The notes under the pieces are model-generated. The model had not been told where the DNA came from. It searched no databases and saw only the letters and a list, made by a program, of their open reading frames with translations. Shown here piece by piece: positions 9,023-17,454 of a stretch of 64,000 bases of DNA; position 1 is the first letter of the stretch, and each line of letters begins with the position of its first letter. A program made the position numbers and the translations under genes. The DNA comes from Streptomyces sp. ALI-76-A (GTDB taxonomy: Bacteria; Actinomycetota; Actinomycetes; Streptomycetales; Streptomycetaceae). The DNA is taken from positions 496,001-560,000 of the forward strand of contig NZ_JASVWB010000002.1 in the NCBI RefSeq assembly GCF_030287445.1. Direction: 5' to 3'.

Positions 9023-9045
9023 GACCGGCCCTCCCTCCGAAGCGG

Positions 9046-10041
9046 ATGAGCCACGACACCATGAGCTCCGAGACGACCACGAAGATCCCGGAGGCGGCCA
9101 CCGCGCCGCCTCCGGGCACCACGACGCCGAAGCAGCGGGTCCCGCGGCGCCACCGGCGCCTGCTGACCCGCCGCGACCGGCTCACGCTCGGCCTGATGGC
9201 CGGCGTGCCGACGATCCTGCACGTGACCCTGGTCTGGGTCACCGCCCTCGCCTCCATCGCCCTGGCCTTCACCAGCTGGGACGGCATCGGCTTCGACTCC
9301 ATCAAGTGGGTCGGACTCGACAACTTCACCCAACTGTTCAACGACAACCCGCAGTTCTGGCCGGCGGTCCAGCACAACGTCATCTGGTTCGTCGCGCTCA
9401 TCCTGATCCCGACCCCGTTCGGGCTCTTCCTCGCGGTCCAGCTGGACAAGAGGATCCGCTTCAGCCGGGTCTACCAGACCGCCTACTTCCTGCCGGTCGT
9501 CGTGTCGCTGGCGGTCACCGGCTTCGTCTGGCAGCTCGTGTACAACCCCGACACGGGCCTGATCAACAGCCTCATCGGCGCCAACGAGCCCGGCCACTAC
9601 ATCGACTGGATCGGCGACCCGGACCTCAACCTCTGGGCCATCCTCATCGCCGCCTCCTGGCGGCACGCCGGTTACATGATGATCCTCTACCTGGCCGGCC
9701 TGAAAGGCGTCGACCCGGCCCTGCGGGAGGCCTCGTCGCTGGACGGCGCCAACGAGTGGCAGACGTTCAGGAACGTCGTCTTCCCGACCCTGCGCCCCAC
9801 CAACACCGTCGTCCTCGTCGTGACGATCATCGAGGCGCTGCGCGCCTTCGACCTGGTCTTCGTCTTCAACAAGGGCGCCCAGGGCACCGAACTGCTCTCG
9901 ATCCTGGTCACCAACAACATCATCGGCGAGTCCAGCCGCATCGGGTACGGCTCGGCCATCGCCGTCGTCCTCCTGGTGATCTCGCTCGTCGTGATCATCC
10001 CGTACCTGATCACAACCTTCCGCAAGGAGCGGCGCGCATGA
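9046..10041 (+). CDS. Sugar ABC transporter permease (first subunit)
   Basis: 331-residue inner-membrane protein with about six membrane segments (first: LGLMAGVPTILHVTLVWVTA) after a Pro/Thr- and Arg-rich cytoplasmic head. The EAA loop that contacts the ATPase is clear (EASSLDGANEWQTFRNVVFP). The start is set at the first ATG after the binding-protein stop (9046); an ATG at 9061 is the alternative, and neither has a strong ribosome site. The stop overlaps the next permease start (ATGA), showing translational coupling. MalF/UgpA-type partner. Confidence 0.9.
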   Translation: MSHDTMSSETTTKIPEAATAPPPGTTTPKQRVPRRHRRLLTRRDRLTLGLMAGVPTILHVTLVWVTALASIALAFTSWDGIGFDSIKWVGLDNFTQLFNDNPQFWPAVQHNVIWFVALILIPTPFGLFLAVQLDKRIRFSRVYQTAYFLPVVVSLAVTGFVWQLVYNPDTGLINSLIGANEPGHYIDWIGDPDLNLWAILIAASWRHAGYMMILYLAGLKGVDPALREASSLDGANEWQTFRNVVFPTLRPTNTVVLVVTIIEALRAFDLVFVFNKGAQGTELLSILVTNNIIGESSRIGYGSAIAVVLLVISLVVIIPYLITTFRKERRA

Positions 10042-10931
10042 GCACCCCCACCCTCGCGGCTCCACCGAAGCAGCGCACGCCCGTCCGCCCCGTCCGGATC
10101 CTGTTGCACACGTTCCTCGCCGTCACGGCCCTGGCCTGGCTCGCCCCGCTGCTGTGGGCCCTGTTCGCGGCGATGCGCCCGTACGCCGAGACCAGCGACA
10201 AGGGCTACGTCTCCTGGCCCGACGAGCTGAGCCTGGACAACTTCACCAGCGCCTTCACCCAGTCGGACATGCTGCACTACTTCGGGAACACGCTGCTGAT
10301 CGCGGTCCCGGCCGTGCTGCTGACCCTGTTCCTGTCGTCGATGGTCGCCTTCTACGTCAGCCGCTTCGACTTCCGCGTGAACCTGTTCCTGCTCCTGGTC
10401 TTCACCGCGGGCAACCTGCTCCCGCAGCAGGTCATCATCACCCCGCTGTACCGGCTCTACCTGCTCATCGACCTGCCCGGCATCACCATGAGCGGCAAGC
10501 TGTACGACTCCGCGCTCGGCCTGGTCCTCATCCACGTGGCGTTCCAGTCGGGCTTCTGCGCCTTCGTACTGAGCAACTACATGCGCTCCCTCCCCCACGA
10601 GCTGACCGAGGCCGCCCTCGTCGACGGCGCCTCCGTGTGGCGGCTGTACTGGCAGATCGTGCTCCCGCTGTGCAAGCCCGCGATGGCCGCCCTGGCCACG
10701 CTGCTGTCCATCTGGATCTACAACGACTTCTTCTGGGCCATCGTGCTGATCTCCACCGGCGAGAACATGCCGATCACCTCCGCCCTGAACAACCTCTCCG
10801 GCCAGTACTTCACGGACCCCAACCTGGTCGCGGCCGGCGCCCTGCTCACCGCGATCCCCACGCTGATCGTGTACTTCGCGCTCCAGCGCCAGTTCGTCAG
10901 CGGCCTGACCCTGGGTGCCAACAAAGGCTGA
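10038..10931 (+). CDS. Sugar ABC transporter permease (second subunit)
   Basis: 297 residues, MalG/UgpE-type permease with about six membrane segments and an EAA loop (EAALVDGASVWRLYWQIVLP). ATG at 10038 overlaps the stop of the first permease by four bases. With the upstream binding protein it forms a CUT1 importer lacking its own ATPase. The GH42 gene begins 47 bases after its stop, so transport and intracellular hydrolysis are probably one transcript. Confidence 0.92.
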   Translation: MSTPTLAAPPKQRTPVRPVRILLHTFLAVTALAWLAPLLWALFAAMRPYAETSDKGYVSWPDELSLDNFTSAFTQSDMLHYFGNTLLIAVPAVLLTLFLSSMVAFYVSRFDFRVNLFLLLVFTAGNLLPQQVIITPLYRLYLLIDLPGITMSGKLYDSALGLVLIHVAFQSGFCAFVLSNYMRSLPHELTEAALVDGASVWRLYWQIVLPLCKPAMAALATLLSIWIYNDFFWAIVLISTGENMPITSALNNLSGQYFTDPNLVAAGALLTAIPTLIVYFALQRQFVSGLTLGANKG

Positions 10932-10978
10932 CGGCCCCACCAGTCATGACTCTCCTGCTACCTCCCGGAGCACCACCA

Positions 10979-12997
10979 GTGAGCACTGAACGCCGCCTCC
11001 GCCTGCCCGGTATCGCCTACGGCGGCGACTACAACCCCGAGCAGTGGCCCGAGGAGGTCTGGGCCGAGGACATGCGCCTGATGCGCGAGGCCGGGGTGAC
11101 GATGGTCAGTGTCGGCATCTTCTCCTGGGCGCTGCTGGAACCCGCGGAAGGCGTCCACGACTTCTCCCGTATGGACCGCGTGCTGGACCTGCTCCAGCAG
11201 AACGGCATCGCCGCCGACCTCGCCACCCCGACCGCCGCCCCGCCCGCCTGGTTCTTCAGAGCCCACCCGGAGGCACTGCCGGTCGATCCCGACGGCCGCA
11301 CCCTGTCCTACGGCAGCCGCCAGACCTTCTGCCCCAGCAGCCCCGCCTACCGCAAGGCGTCCCTGCGTATGGCGAACGTCCTCGCCGAGCGCTACGCCGA
11401 CCACCCCGCCGTCGCGCTGTGGCACGTCCACAACGAGTACGGCTGCCACAACGCCGCCTGCTACTGCGACACAAGCGCGGAGGCGTTCCGCGACTGGCTG
11501 CGAGCGAAGTACGGCGGCGACCTGTCCGCACTCAACCACGCCTGGGGCACCGCCTTCTGGAGCCAGTGGTACTACGCGTGGGACGAGATCCTGCCGCCGC
11601 GCACCACCACGGCCCCTCCCAACCCCACCCACCGACTCGACTGGCGCCGGTTCTGTTCCGACGAACTGCTCTCGCTGTGCACCGCCGAGCGCGAGGTCCT
11701 GCGCCGGGCGGCTCCGGACATCCCGGCCACGACCAACTTCATGGTGCTGCCCACCTTCGACGCGCTCGACTACTGGCGCTGGGCACCCGAGTTGGACGTC
11801 CTCTCCAACGACCACTACCTGATGTCCGACGACCCCGAGCCCGAGATCGACATCGCACTCAGCGGCGACCTGATGCGGTCGCTGTCCGGCGGGCGTCCCT
11901 GGCTGCTCATGGAGCACTCCACGGGCGCCGTCAACTGGCAACCCGTCAACCGGGCCAAAAGTCCCGGAGAGATGCGCCGCAACGCCCTCTCCCACGTCGC
12001 CCACGGCGCCGACGGCATCCTCTTCTTCCAGTGGCGGGCTGCCAAGGCGGGCGCCGAGCAGTGGCACTCGGCCATGCTGCCCCACGCGGGCACGGACAGC
12101 CAGATCTGGCGGGACGTCGTCGCACTCGGCGCCGACCTGCGCTCCCTCGCCCAAGTGCGCGGCAGCACCAGCCCCGCACAGGTCGCCGTCATCTGGGACT
12201 GGGACGCCCGCTGGGCTCTGGAACTCCCCTCGCAGCCAAGCGCCGAGCCGCGCTACCAGGACCTGATGCGCGACTGGTACCGACCCCTGTGGCGCGCGGG
12301 CGTCGCCGTGGACTTCGTACGCCCCGACGACCCAGGCCTGGACCGCTACGCACTCCTCCTCGCACCCAGCCTCTATCTGGTCGACGACACGAGCGCGGCC
12401 AACCTGTCGGGCTTCGTCGAGCGTGGCGGAACCCTGGCCGTGGGTTTCCACAGCGGCGCGGTCGACGAGAACTGCCATGTCCGCCTGGGCGGTTACCCCG
12501 GCGCCTTCCGGCAGCTCCTCGGTGTGCACGGCGACGAGCTGTTCCCGCTGCTGCCCGGTCAGAAGGTGGGCCTCACCGGCAACGTCCCGCGGGACGCGAC
12601 GGCCGACCTCTGGACGGAACGCGTCCGCCTCACCGGCGCCGAGGCCGTCGCCGCGTACGCCGACGGCCCGCTCACCGGCATGCCGGCCGTCACCCGTCAC
12701 CCGTACGGCGCCGGAACCGCCTGGTATGTGACCACCCGGCCGGAGCCCGGGACCCTGGCCGCCCTCATGGACCGCATCCGCCAGGAGGCGGGCGTGCGGC
12801 CGGAGTGCGAGGCATCCGCGGGCATCGAGGTGGTCCGGCGCCGTGGCACGGACGCCGACTACCTGTTCCTGATCGACCACGCCGGACAGGGCGCGGAGAT
12901 CCCCGCAGACGGCGTCGAACTCCTCACGGGCAAGCCGGTCTGCGGCTCGGTCACCGTCCCCGCCGGAGGTGTCGCGGTCGTACGCGAGTCGCACTGA
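10979..12997 (+). CDS. GH42 beta-galactosidase
   Basis: 672 residues, the normal length for family 42. The TIM barrel begins at once (PGIAYGGDYNPEQWP). The acid/base glutamate is in WHVHNEYG (Glu153) and the nucleophile in WLLMEHSTG (Glu312). Cys118, Cys156, Cys161 and Cys163 may form the zinc cluster found in many members. A trimerisation and a small C-terminal beta domain follow. There is no signal peptide, so it acts inside the cell, hydrolysing imported beta-galactosides. GTG at 10979 is preferred because GGAG lies eight bases upstream; an in-frame ATG at 10946 has no such site. As last gene of the transporter operon it suggests that galacto-oligosaccharides, perhaps from galactan or arabinogalactan, are the imported substrate. 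Confidence 0.93.
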   Translation: MSTERRLRLPGIAYGGDYNPEQWPEEVWAEDMRLMREAGVTMVSVGIFSWALLEPAEGVHDFSRMDRVLDLLQQNGIAADLATPTAAPPAWFFRAHPEALPVDPDGRTLSYGSRQTFCPSSPAYRKASLRMANVLAERYADHPAVALWHVHNEYGCHNAACYCDTSAEAFRDWLRAKYGGDLSALNHAWGTAFWSQWYYAWDEILPPRTTTAPPNPTHRLDWRRFCSDELLSLCTAEREVLRRAAPDIPATTNFMVLPTFDALDYWRWAPELDVLSNDHYLMSDDPEPEIDIALSGDLMRSLSGGRPWLLMEHSTGAVNWQPVNRAKSPGEMRRNALSHVAHGADGILFFQWRAAKAGAEQWHSAMLPHAGTDSQIWRDVVALGADLRSLAQVRGSTSPAQVAVIWDWDARWALELPSQPSAEPRYQDLMRDWYRPLWRAGVAVDFVRPDDPGLDRYALLLAPSLYLVDDTSAANLSGFVERGGTLAVGFHSGAVDENCHVRLGGYPGAFRQLLGVHGDELFPLLPGQKVGLTGNVPRDATADLWTERVRLTGAEAVAAYADGPLTGMPAVTRHPYGAGTAWYVTTRPEPGTLAALMDRIRQEAGVRPECEASAGIEVVRRRGTDADYLFLIDHAGQGAEIPADGVELLTGKPVCGSVTVPAGGVAVVRESH

Positions 12998-13215
12998 CCG
13001 GCCCGGAGGAAACCGACCCGGAGCCACCCGCACGTGAGCACCGCTTCACGTCCTGACCCGCGTCGAGGAGGCGTCCAAGGAGGCAGGGAAGACGATTGCG
13101 GCGCTCTCCGATGCCCGACCGAGTCGCCCGGCAGGTGTGAGGGGTGCGACGGGAGCGCCTTTCTCGGTCTGAGACGATCAGCAGGATCGTACGCGTGAAC
13201 GCAGAGGTGGGGAAC

Positions 13216-13410
13216 ATGATCGGTCTGGTGCTGTGCGGTGTCCTGGCGCTCACCGTCGCCGGGTGCGCCTGTGTGGTGTGGGCGGAGCGTGGCGGGCCCC
13301 GCTGGGTCCGTGCGGTGGCGACCCTGACACTCGCCGCGAGCGAACTGGTGCGCCGCTCCGGGAAGAACCGGCGCCGCAGCATCAACGGCACCAGCAGCGG
13401 CGACGACTAG
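13216..13410 (+). CDS. Small single-pass membrane protein, unknown
   Basis: 64 residues. ATG at 13216 follows a strong GGTGGGG ribosome site by three bases. The first 24 residues are hydrophobic (IGLVLCGVLALTVAGCACVVW), either a membrane anchor or a lipoprotein signal (TVAGC), followed by a basic hydrophilic tail ending GDD. The stop codon TAG lies inside the left end of the adjacent palindromic element, so insertion of that element may have replaced the original C-terminus. An upstream GTG at 13195 is possible. No family recognised. Confidence 0.5.
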   Translation: MIGLVLCGVLALTVAGCACVVWAERGGPRWVRAVATLTLAASELVRRSGKNRRRSINGTSSGDD

Positions 13411-13575
13411 TGCCGTGGCAGGCAACGTTTGCCCGTCAAGGAGCGGCGTCCGGTGCGTGCTCTCGGCGTGCCGGCCGGAAGCCCTCGTACTGGATGTACT
13501 CGGGCTTTCGGCCGGTGCGGCGAGAGTGCGTGCCGGGCGTCGCGACGGGGCGAACGTTGCCTGCCACGGCACTAG
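13407..13575. mobile_element. MITE-like long palindromic element
   Basis: The outer 23 bp are perfect inverted repeats: CTAGTGCCGTGGCAGGCAAC... at 13407-13429 and its complement at 13553-13575; similarity continues imperfectly through GTTTGCCCGTC. The interior is also dyad-symmetric (GGCCGGAAGCCC around 13473-13484 against GGGCTTTCGGCC around 13502-13513), so the whole 169 bp folds as one long hairpin centred near 13491. Both ends read CTAG, which would fit a TA target duplication inside CTAG as in some IS5-group elements. There is no room for a transposase, so it would move only in trans. The parent element is not identified. Confidence 0.65.
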
Positions 13576-13802
13576 GAACGGACGAAAGTGTCCGGACCCG
13601 GCGGTCGCCGTGACCTGGCGAACCGCCAGAATGCTCGATCGGGACGGCGACCCCGCGCGCGGCAGCCTCAACGGAACAGCATGAGAGGCCGGGGTGCGCT
13701 CCCTGAGGGGGCACAGCCCACCGCCCGCTGAGTCCCGTCTCGTCGGGCGGGCTCGGCGCGGCGCTTCAGCGGCGCCCCGTGCCCGCCCGACGCGAGGCGT
13801 GC

Positions 13803-14864
13803 CTACGCCGCGTCCTGGAGGAAGGCGTCCTCGTCCATCATCGCGGCGCCGAACCCGCCCAGTATCTCGTCGATGTTCAGCTCGGTGGCACCGGCCGGAG
13901 CCGTGGGCTTCTGGCCCTCGTTCATCCGCACCACCAGGCCCAGCTTCTTCACCTTCGCGTTCTCGGCCAGCTTGGCGAGGTCGACGGAGACCTCGGTCAG
14001 CTCGCCGTTCTTGAGTGTGAAGTCAGCCGTCACCTCGGTGTTCGGGGCGTCCTTGAGGTCCTTGTCAGTGGGCAGTTCCATGCCCGGCGGCAAGTTCTTC
14101 GCGAGCGGACGGATCTCGCCGAGGAACTCGGTGATCAGCGTACGGAACGGAGCGGTCGCGGTGATGTGCTCGGAACCGTCCTTGTCGTCGGCCGTCTTGA
14201 AGTCGACTTCGCGCGCGATGGTCTTGCGCAGCGCCTCCAGGAGTCGCTTCTGCGTCCTGGCGTCGAGGGTGGGCTCCGGCGCGGGCTTCGCGCCGGGCTC
14301 CGCGCCCATCCCGGCGGTGGTCTTCTCCATCTCCTTGGTGTCGATCTTGACCCACTCGCCCTCGAACACCTTCTTGAGCCCGCTCGCCTCCGGGGGCAGG
14401 TCCTTCATCGACGGTACGGGGAAGCCCATCGCCCTGCCGAGGGTGTCCACGTCGCAGCGGATGTAGGTGTAGTCGCCGACGACCCGGTACTCGGTGAGGT
14501 CACCGTCCTTGTTGCTGATCTTCATCGCCATGCCGACGTAGTCCTTCTCCCCGGACTCCTCGATCGGCTTCTTCGACTGCACGGTGACACTGATCTTCGC
14601 GCCACTGAGCAGGTCAGCGACCTCGTCGGACATCTCGTCACCGGGCTCCGGGTCCGATGAGGCGTCCAGTGCTTTCAGCGTCCTGGCGTCGGTGTCCAGA
14701 TCGAGCTCGAAGGAGATCGTCTTCTCCCTGGCGAGCTTGTCGAAGGCCTGGTCGAGCTTCTTGCCCGCGGAGAGCTGCTCCACGGTGCCGCAGGCGGCCG
14801 AGCCGGCCAGGACGGCGCCGACCACTGCGGTGGCAGTCAGGGTCTTTCGTACGGCGGTGATGAT
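13803..14864 (-). CDS. Lipoprotein of unknown function with non-canonical start
   Basis: About 353 residues. A lipoprotein signal is clear (AVRKTLTATAVVGAVLAGSAAC, lipid Cys about residue 25). The charged mature part contains two similar-looking beta-rich halves (YVGMAMKISNKDGDLTEYRVV and TEVTADFTLKNGELTEVSV), reminiscent of LppX/LolA-fold lipid-binding lipoproteins, but I do not claim that function. No ATG, GTG or TTG lies where needed: after the ribosome site GAGGAG (14873-14868) the frame reads ATC ATC ACC GCC GTA. I therefore place the start at the first ATC (14864). A CTG at about 14840 would remove the basic residues of the signal peptide. The longer frame upstream to 15203 overlaps the divergent methyltransferase promoter and is not credible. 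Confidence 0.75.
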   Translation of the reverse strand: MITAVRKTLTATAVVGAVLAGSAACGTVEQLSAGKKLDQAFDKLAREKTISFELDLDTDARTLKALDASSDPEPGDEMSDEVADLLSGAKISVTVQSKKPIEESGEKDYVGMAMKISNKDGDLTEYRVVGDYTYIRCDVDTLGRAMGFPVPSMKDLPPEASGLKKVFEGEWVKIDTKEMEKTTAGMGAEPGAKPAPEPTLDARTQKRLLEALRKTIAREVDFKTADDKDGSEHITATAPFRTLITEFLGEIRPLAKNLPPGMELPTDKDLKDAPNTEVTADFTLKNGELTEVSVDLAKLAENAKVKKLGLVVRMNEGQKPTAPAGATELNIDEILGGFGAAMMDEDAFLQDAA

Positions 14865-14879
14865 GGTCTCCTCGTCAGT

Positions 14880-14898
14880 GCGATCACGACGTGATCGC
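14880..14898. promoter_or_regulatory. Inverted repeat upstream of lipoprotein gene
   Basis: GCGATCAC-GAC-GTGATCGC, a perfect 8-bp dyad with a 3-nt spacer, only about 7 bases upstream of the GAGGAG ribosome site of the lipoprotein gene. It could be a repressor operator or a hairpin in the mRNA leader. It lies in the 343-bp divergent region 14865-15207 shared with the methyltransferase gene, in which nothing else was recognised. Confidence 0.45.
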
Positions 14899-15207
14899 TG
14901 ACGAAGACGTATGACCGCGCCGAATGGTTGTGCCCGGTGAGCGATGTCGATCAGGCGGTGCGGCCCCGGGTTCGGCTCGTCCCGCGCTCCGGTGGCAAAG
15001 CCGCACCGACCGACCCGCGGCGCCTGGCGGCGGTATCGCGCACCCCGGAACCCGCCGGCTGGAGACCGTACGTCGGGTCGCAGGGGTCGCCCGTGAGACC
15101 GCGGCTGCCCTCTCCTCCACCCGTCCCGACGAACGCACTTCGCGTGCCGTTGTGGTCGCATGCCGCGGGTGCGACGATGCAGGCCGCGAGCGAAGGGACA
15201 CACCGAC

Positions 15208-15855
15208 GTGAAGCATGACGACCAACGGCCGCCCGCCGCCGTGCTGTTCGACGCGCTGGGCTCCGACTACGAGAAGGCGTTCGCCCATGCCGGCGCGCAC
15301 CGAGCCGCACTGGAGTGGCTGATCGAGCGGCTGCCGCCCGCCGCACGGACGTTGGATGTGGGCAGCGGCACCGGGAGGCCCACCGCGGCCGCGCTCATCG
15401 GGGCCGGGCACTCCGTGCTGGGCGTCGACGTCTCCCCCGTCATGGTCGAACTCGCTGCCCGCCAGGTGCCCGAGGCCGAGTTCCGCTGCGGCGACATCCG
15501 GGATCTGGCGCTCGAGGCGGACTCGTTCGACGGCGTGTGCGTGTTCTTCTCGCTGCTGCAGATGTCCCGCGCCGAGCAGTCGGCTCTGATGGAGCGCCTG
15601 GCCGTGGCCCTGAGGCCCGGCGGACATCTGGTGCTGGCCACCGTGCCCGCGGACGTGGAGGACGTCGAGGTGGTCTTCATGGGCCAGCCGGTCCGTGCCA
15701 CGAGCTTCGCCGAAGAGGACGTCACCGGCATGGTGAGGGCGGCAGGGCTGACCGTGCTGTCCCAGCACAGCACGGTCTTCACACCGGACCATCCCAGCGC
15801 CGGAGCCGAGCCCCACCTCTTCCTGTACTGCCGCCGCGACGGGACCGGGCGCTGA
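15208..15855 (+). CDS. Class I SAM-dependent methyltransferase
   Basis: 215 residues with the Rossmann methyltransferase pattern: motif I LDVGSGTG (about 49-56), the acidic residue ending strand 2 (VLGVDVSPVMVELA), CGDIRDLALEADSFDGV for motif II/III and ALRPGGHLVLATVP. GTG at 15208 has AAGGGA nine bases upstream. The substrate cannot be told. Divergent from the lipoprotein gene, with no operon partner downstream. Confidence 0.85.
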   Translation: MKHDDQRPPAAVLFDALGSDYEKAFAHAGAHRAALEWLIERLPPAARTLDVGSGTGRPTAAALIGAGHSVLGVDVSPVMVELAARQVPEAEFRCGDIRDLALEADSFDGVCVFFSLLQMSRAEQSALMERLAVALRPGGHLVLATVPADVEDVEVVFMGQPVRATSFAEEDVTGMVRAAGLTVLSQHSTVFTPDHPSAGAEPHLFLYCRRDGTGR

Positions 15856-16262
15856 CACTCAGCGGCTTCTCCCCCTCGGAGAACACCGCCCTCGATGTGC
15901 CGCACGCGGCAAGCCGGGTGACCGCGTGGCCCGCAGCTCTCCAGGGGCTGCGCGGCCGCGGCCTCCCCGACCGCCAGGCGCTGATCCCGCTGACGCCGGG
16001 GATTCCCCTGGCTGTCCGACGGTCGGGACCCGGTGAACCTGACTACGGGCACACCCTCGCGCGCCGGAGCGCACGCCGAAGAGGTGGTCCGCCATGGCGG
16101 CTGCCCCGACGGCCACGGCCACCTCAACGCCACGGCCTTCCTGGCAGCTGACGCCGTGACGGCATAGGGCTCGTGGCTCACCGGCCGGCGGCTGGTGGGG
16201 GCCACGCCACCGAATGGCCCATACCGCTGGTTCTCGACTCGTGCCGTCATAACGTGCACATC
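15856..16262. other. Non-coding gap
   Basis: 407 bases between the methyltransferase and the beta-helix protein. No convincing gene, strong hairpin or repeat was recognised; open frames here lack protein-like character. Confidence 0.5.
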
Positions 16263-17369
16263 ATGAAGAATCATCATATCGCCCACCTGGTATGCACGGC
16301 GGCGTTGCTCGGAGCGGGCCTCGCCGCCACTCCGTCGGCCGCCGCCCACACGGTCCATCTGGTGAGACCGGGGGAATCCATTCAAAGCGCGGTGGACGCC
16401 GCCAGCCCTGGCGACACCGTGCTGCTGGCGCACGGCACCCACCACGAGAGCGTCAACGTGACCACACCCGGACTCACCCTGCGTGGCATGGGCCGCGGCA
16501 CCGTGCTCGAACCGGAGACGGGCCCGAGCACCGCCACCACCACCGCTCCGACCACAGGATCGGGCGCCGCCGAAGCCGCCAACAGCTGCGCCGCGGCCGG
16601 CAACGGCATCTGCGTGACCGGCACGAAGAACCACAGCGTCGACGGCGTCACCATCGCCTCCCTCACGGTGACCGGCTTCACCAGGAGCGGCATCCACGCC
16701 TACGAGGCCGACGGGCTGACCGTGCGGAGAGTCACCGCGGTGAAGAACGGGGTCTGGGGCATCGCCACGGAGCGCTCGGTCCATGGCGTGTTCCGCGACA
16801 ACACTGCCCGGGACAACGGCGACGCGGGCCTGTTCCTCGCCAACTCGGTCACCGAGGAACAGGGCGCCACGGACACCGAGGGAACCCTGGTGGAGCGCAA
16901 CCGGCTGGAGGGCAACCGGATCGGCGTCACCGTCCGCCGGCTGCGCAACCTGACCGTCGCGGGCAACCACCTCACCGGCAACTGCGCCGCGGTGTTCGTC
17001 GTCGGAGACGAGAACAAGCCGAAGGCCGGGCGCGTGACCGTGCGCGACAACTACATCGAGCGCAACAACAAGTTCTGCCCCAAGACCGCCCGGCTGGACG
17101 CCCTCCAGGGATCCGGCATCGTCCTGACGGGCACCGAGGACAACCTCGTCACCCACAACGTGATCAAGAACAACGTCGGCACGTCCCCACTGTCGGGCGG
17201 CATCGTCCTGTTCAAGAGTCTGGTGGGTACGGCCAACGAGCGGAACTGGATCAGCGACAACCTGGTGCAGGGAAACTCCCCGGCGGACCTGGTCATCACC
17301 GACCCCGGTAAGGACAACACGTTCCAGGACAACACCTGCGGGTCGTCCAAGCCCGCCGGTCTGTGCTGA
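16263..17369 (+). CDS. Secreted right-handed beta-helix repeat protein
   Basis: 368 residues with a signal peptide (MKNHHIAHLVCTAALLGAGL... cleaved near AAA-HTV). The mature part starts with the typical opening of NosD/pectate-lyase-like helices (RPGESIQSAVDAASPGDTVLLAHGTHHE) and continues with short Asn-rich turns (FRDNTARDNGDAGLFLANS, NRLEGNRIGVTVRR, HNVIKNNVGTSPLSGGIVL), i.e. PbH1 repeats. Such proteins bind or cleave polysaccharides, but no catalytic signature is evident, so activity is not assigned. ATG at 16263 is chosen by the signal peptide; the ribosome site is weak. It stands alone upstream of the O-methyltransferase. Confidence 0.8.
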   Translation: MKNHHIAHLVCTAALLGAGLAATPSAAAHTVHLVRPGESIQSAVDAASPGDTVLLAHGTHHESVNVTTPGLTLRGMGRGTVLEPETGPSTATTTAPTTGSGAAEAANSCAAAGNGICVTGTKNHSVDGVTIASLTVTGFTRSGIHAYEADGLTVRRVTAVKNGVWGIATERSVHGVFRDNTARDNGDAGLFLANSVTEEQGATDTEGTLVERNRLEGNRIGVTVRRLRNLTVAGNHLTGNCAAVFVVGDENKPKAGRVTVRDNYIERNNKFCPKTARLDALQGSGIVLTGTEDNLVTHNVIKNNVGTSPLSGGIVLFKSLVGTANERNWISDNLVQGNSPADLVITDPGKDNTFQDNTCGSSKPAGLC

Positions 17370-17454
17370 CACCCCGCGGCGGCCTCCACGAACCCGGGAA
17401 CCCCAGAACGCCCGGTGACCCTCGTGCTTCACGGAACAAGAAGAAAGGAAGCGG

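Noticed and set aside
15267..17432. 721-codon minus-strand open frame across the methyltransferase and beta-helix genes
   Set aside because: Spans two well supported plus-strand genes and their intergenic gap; no recognisable motif.
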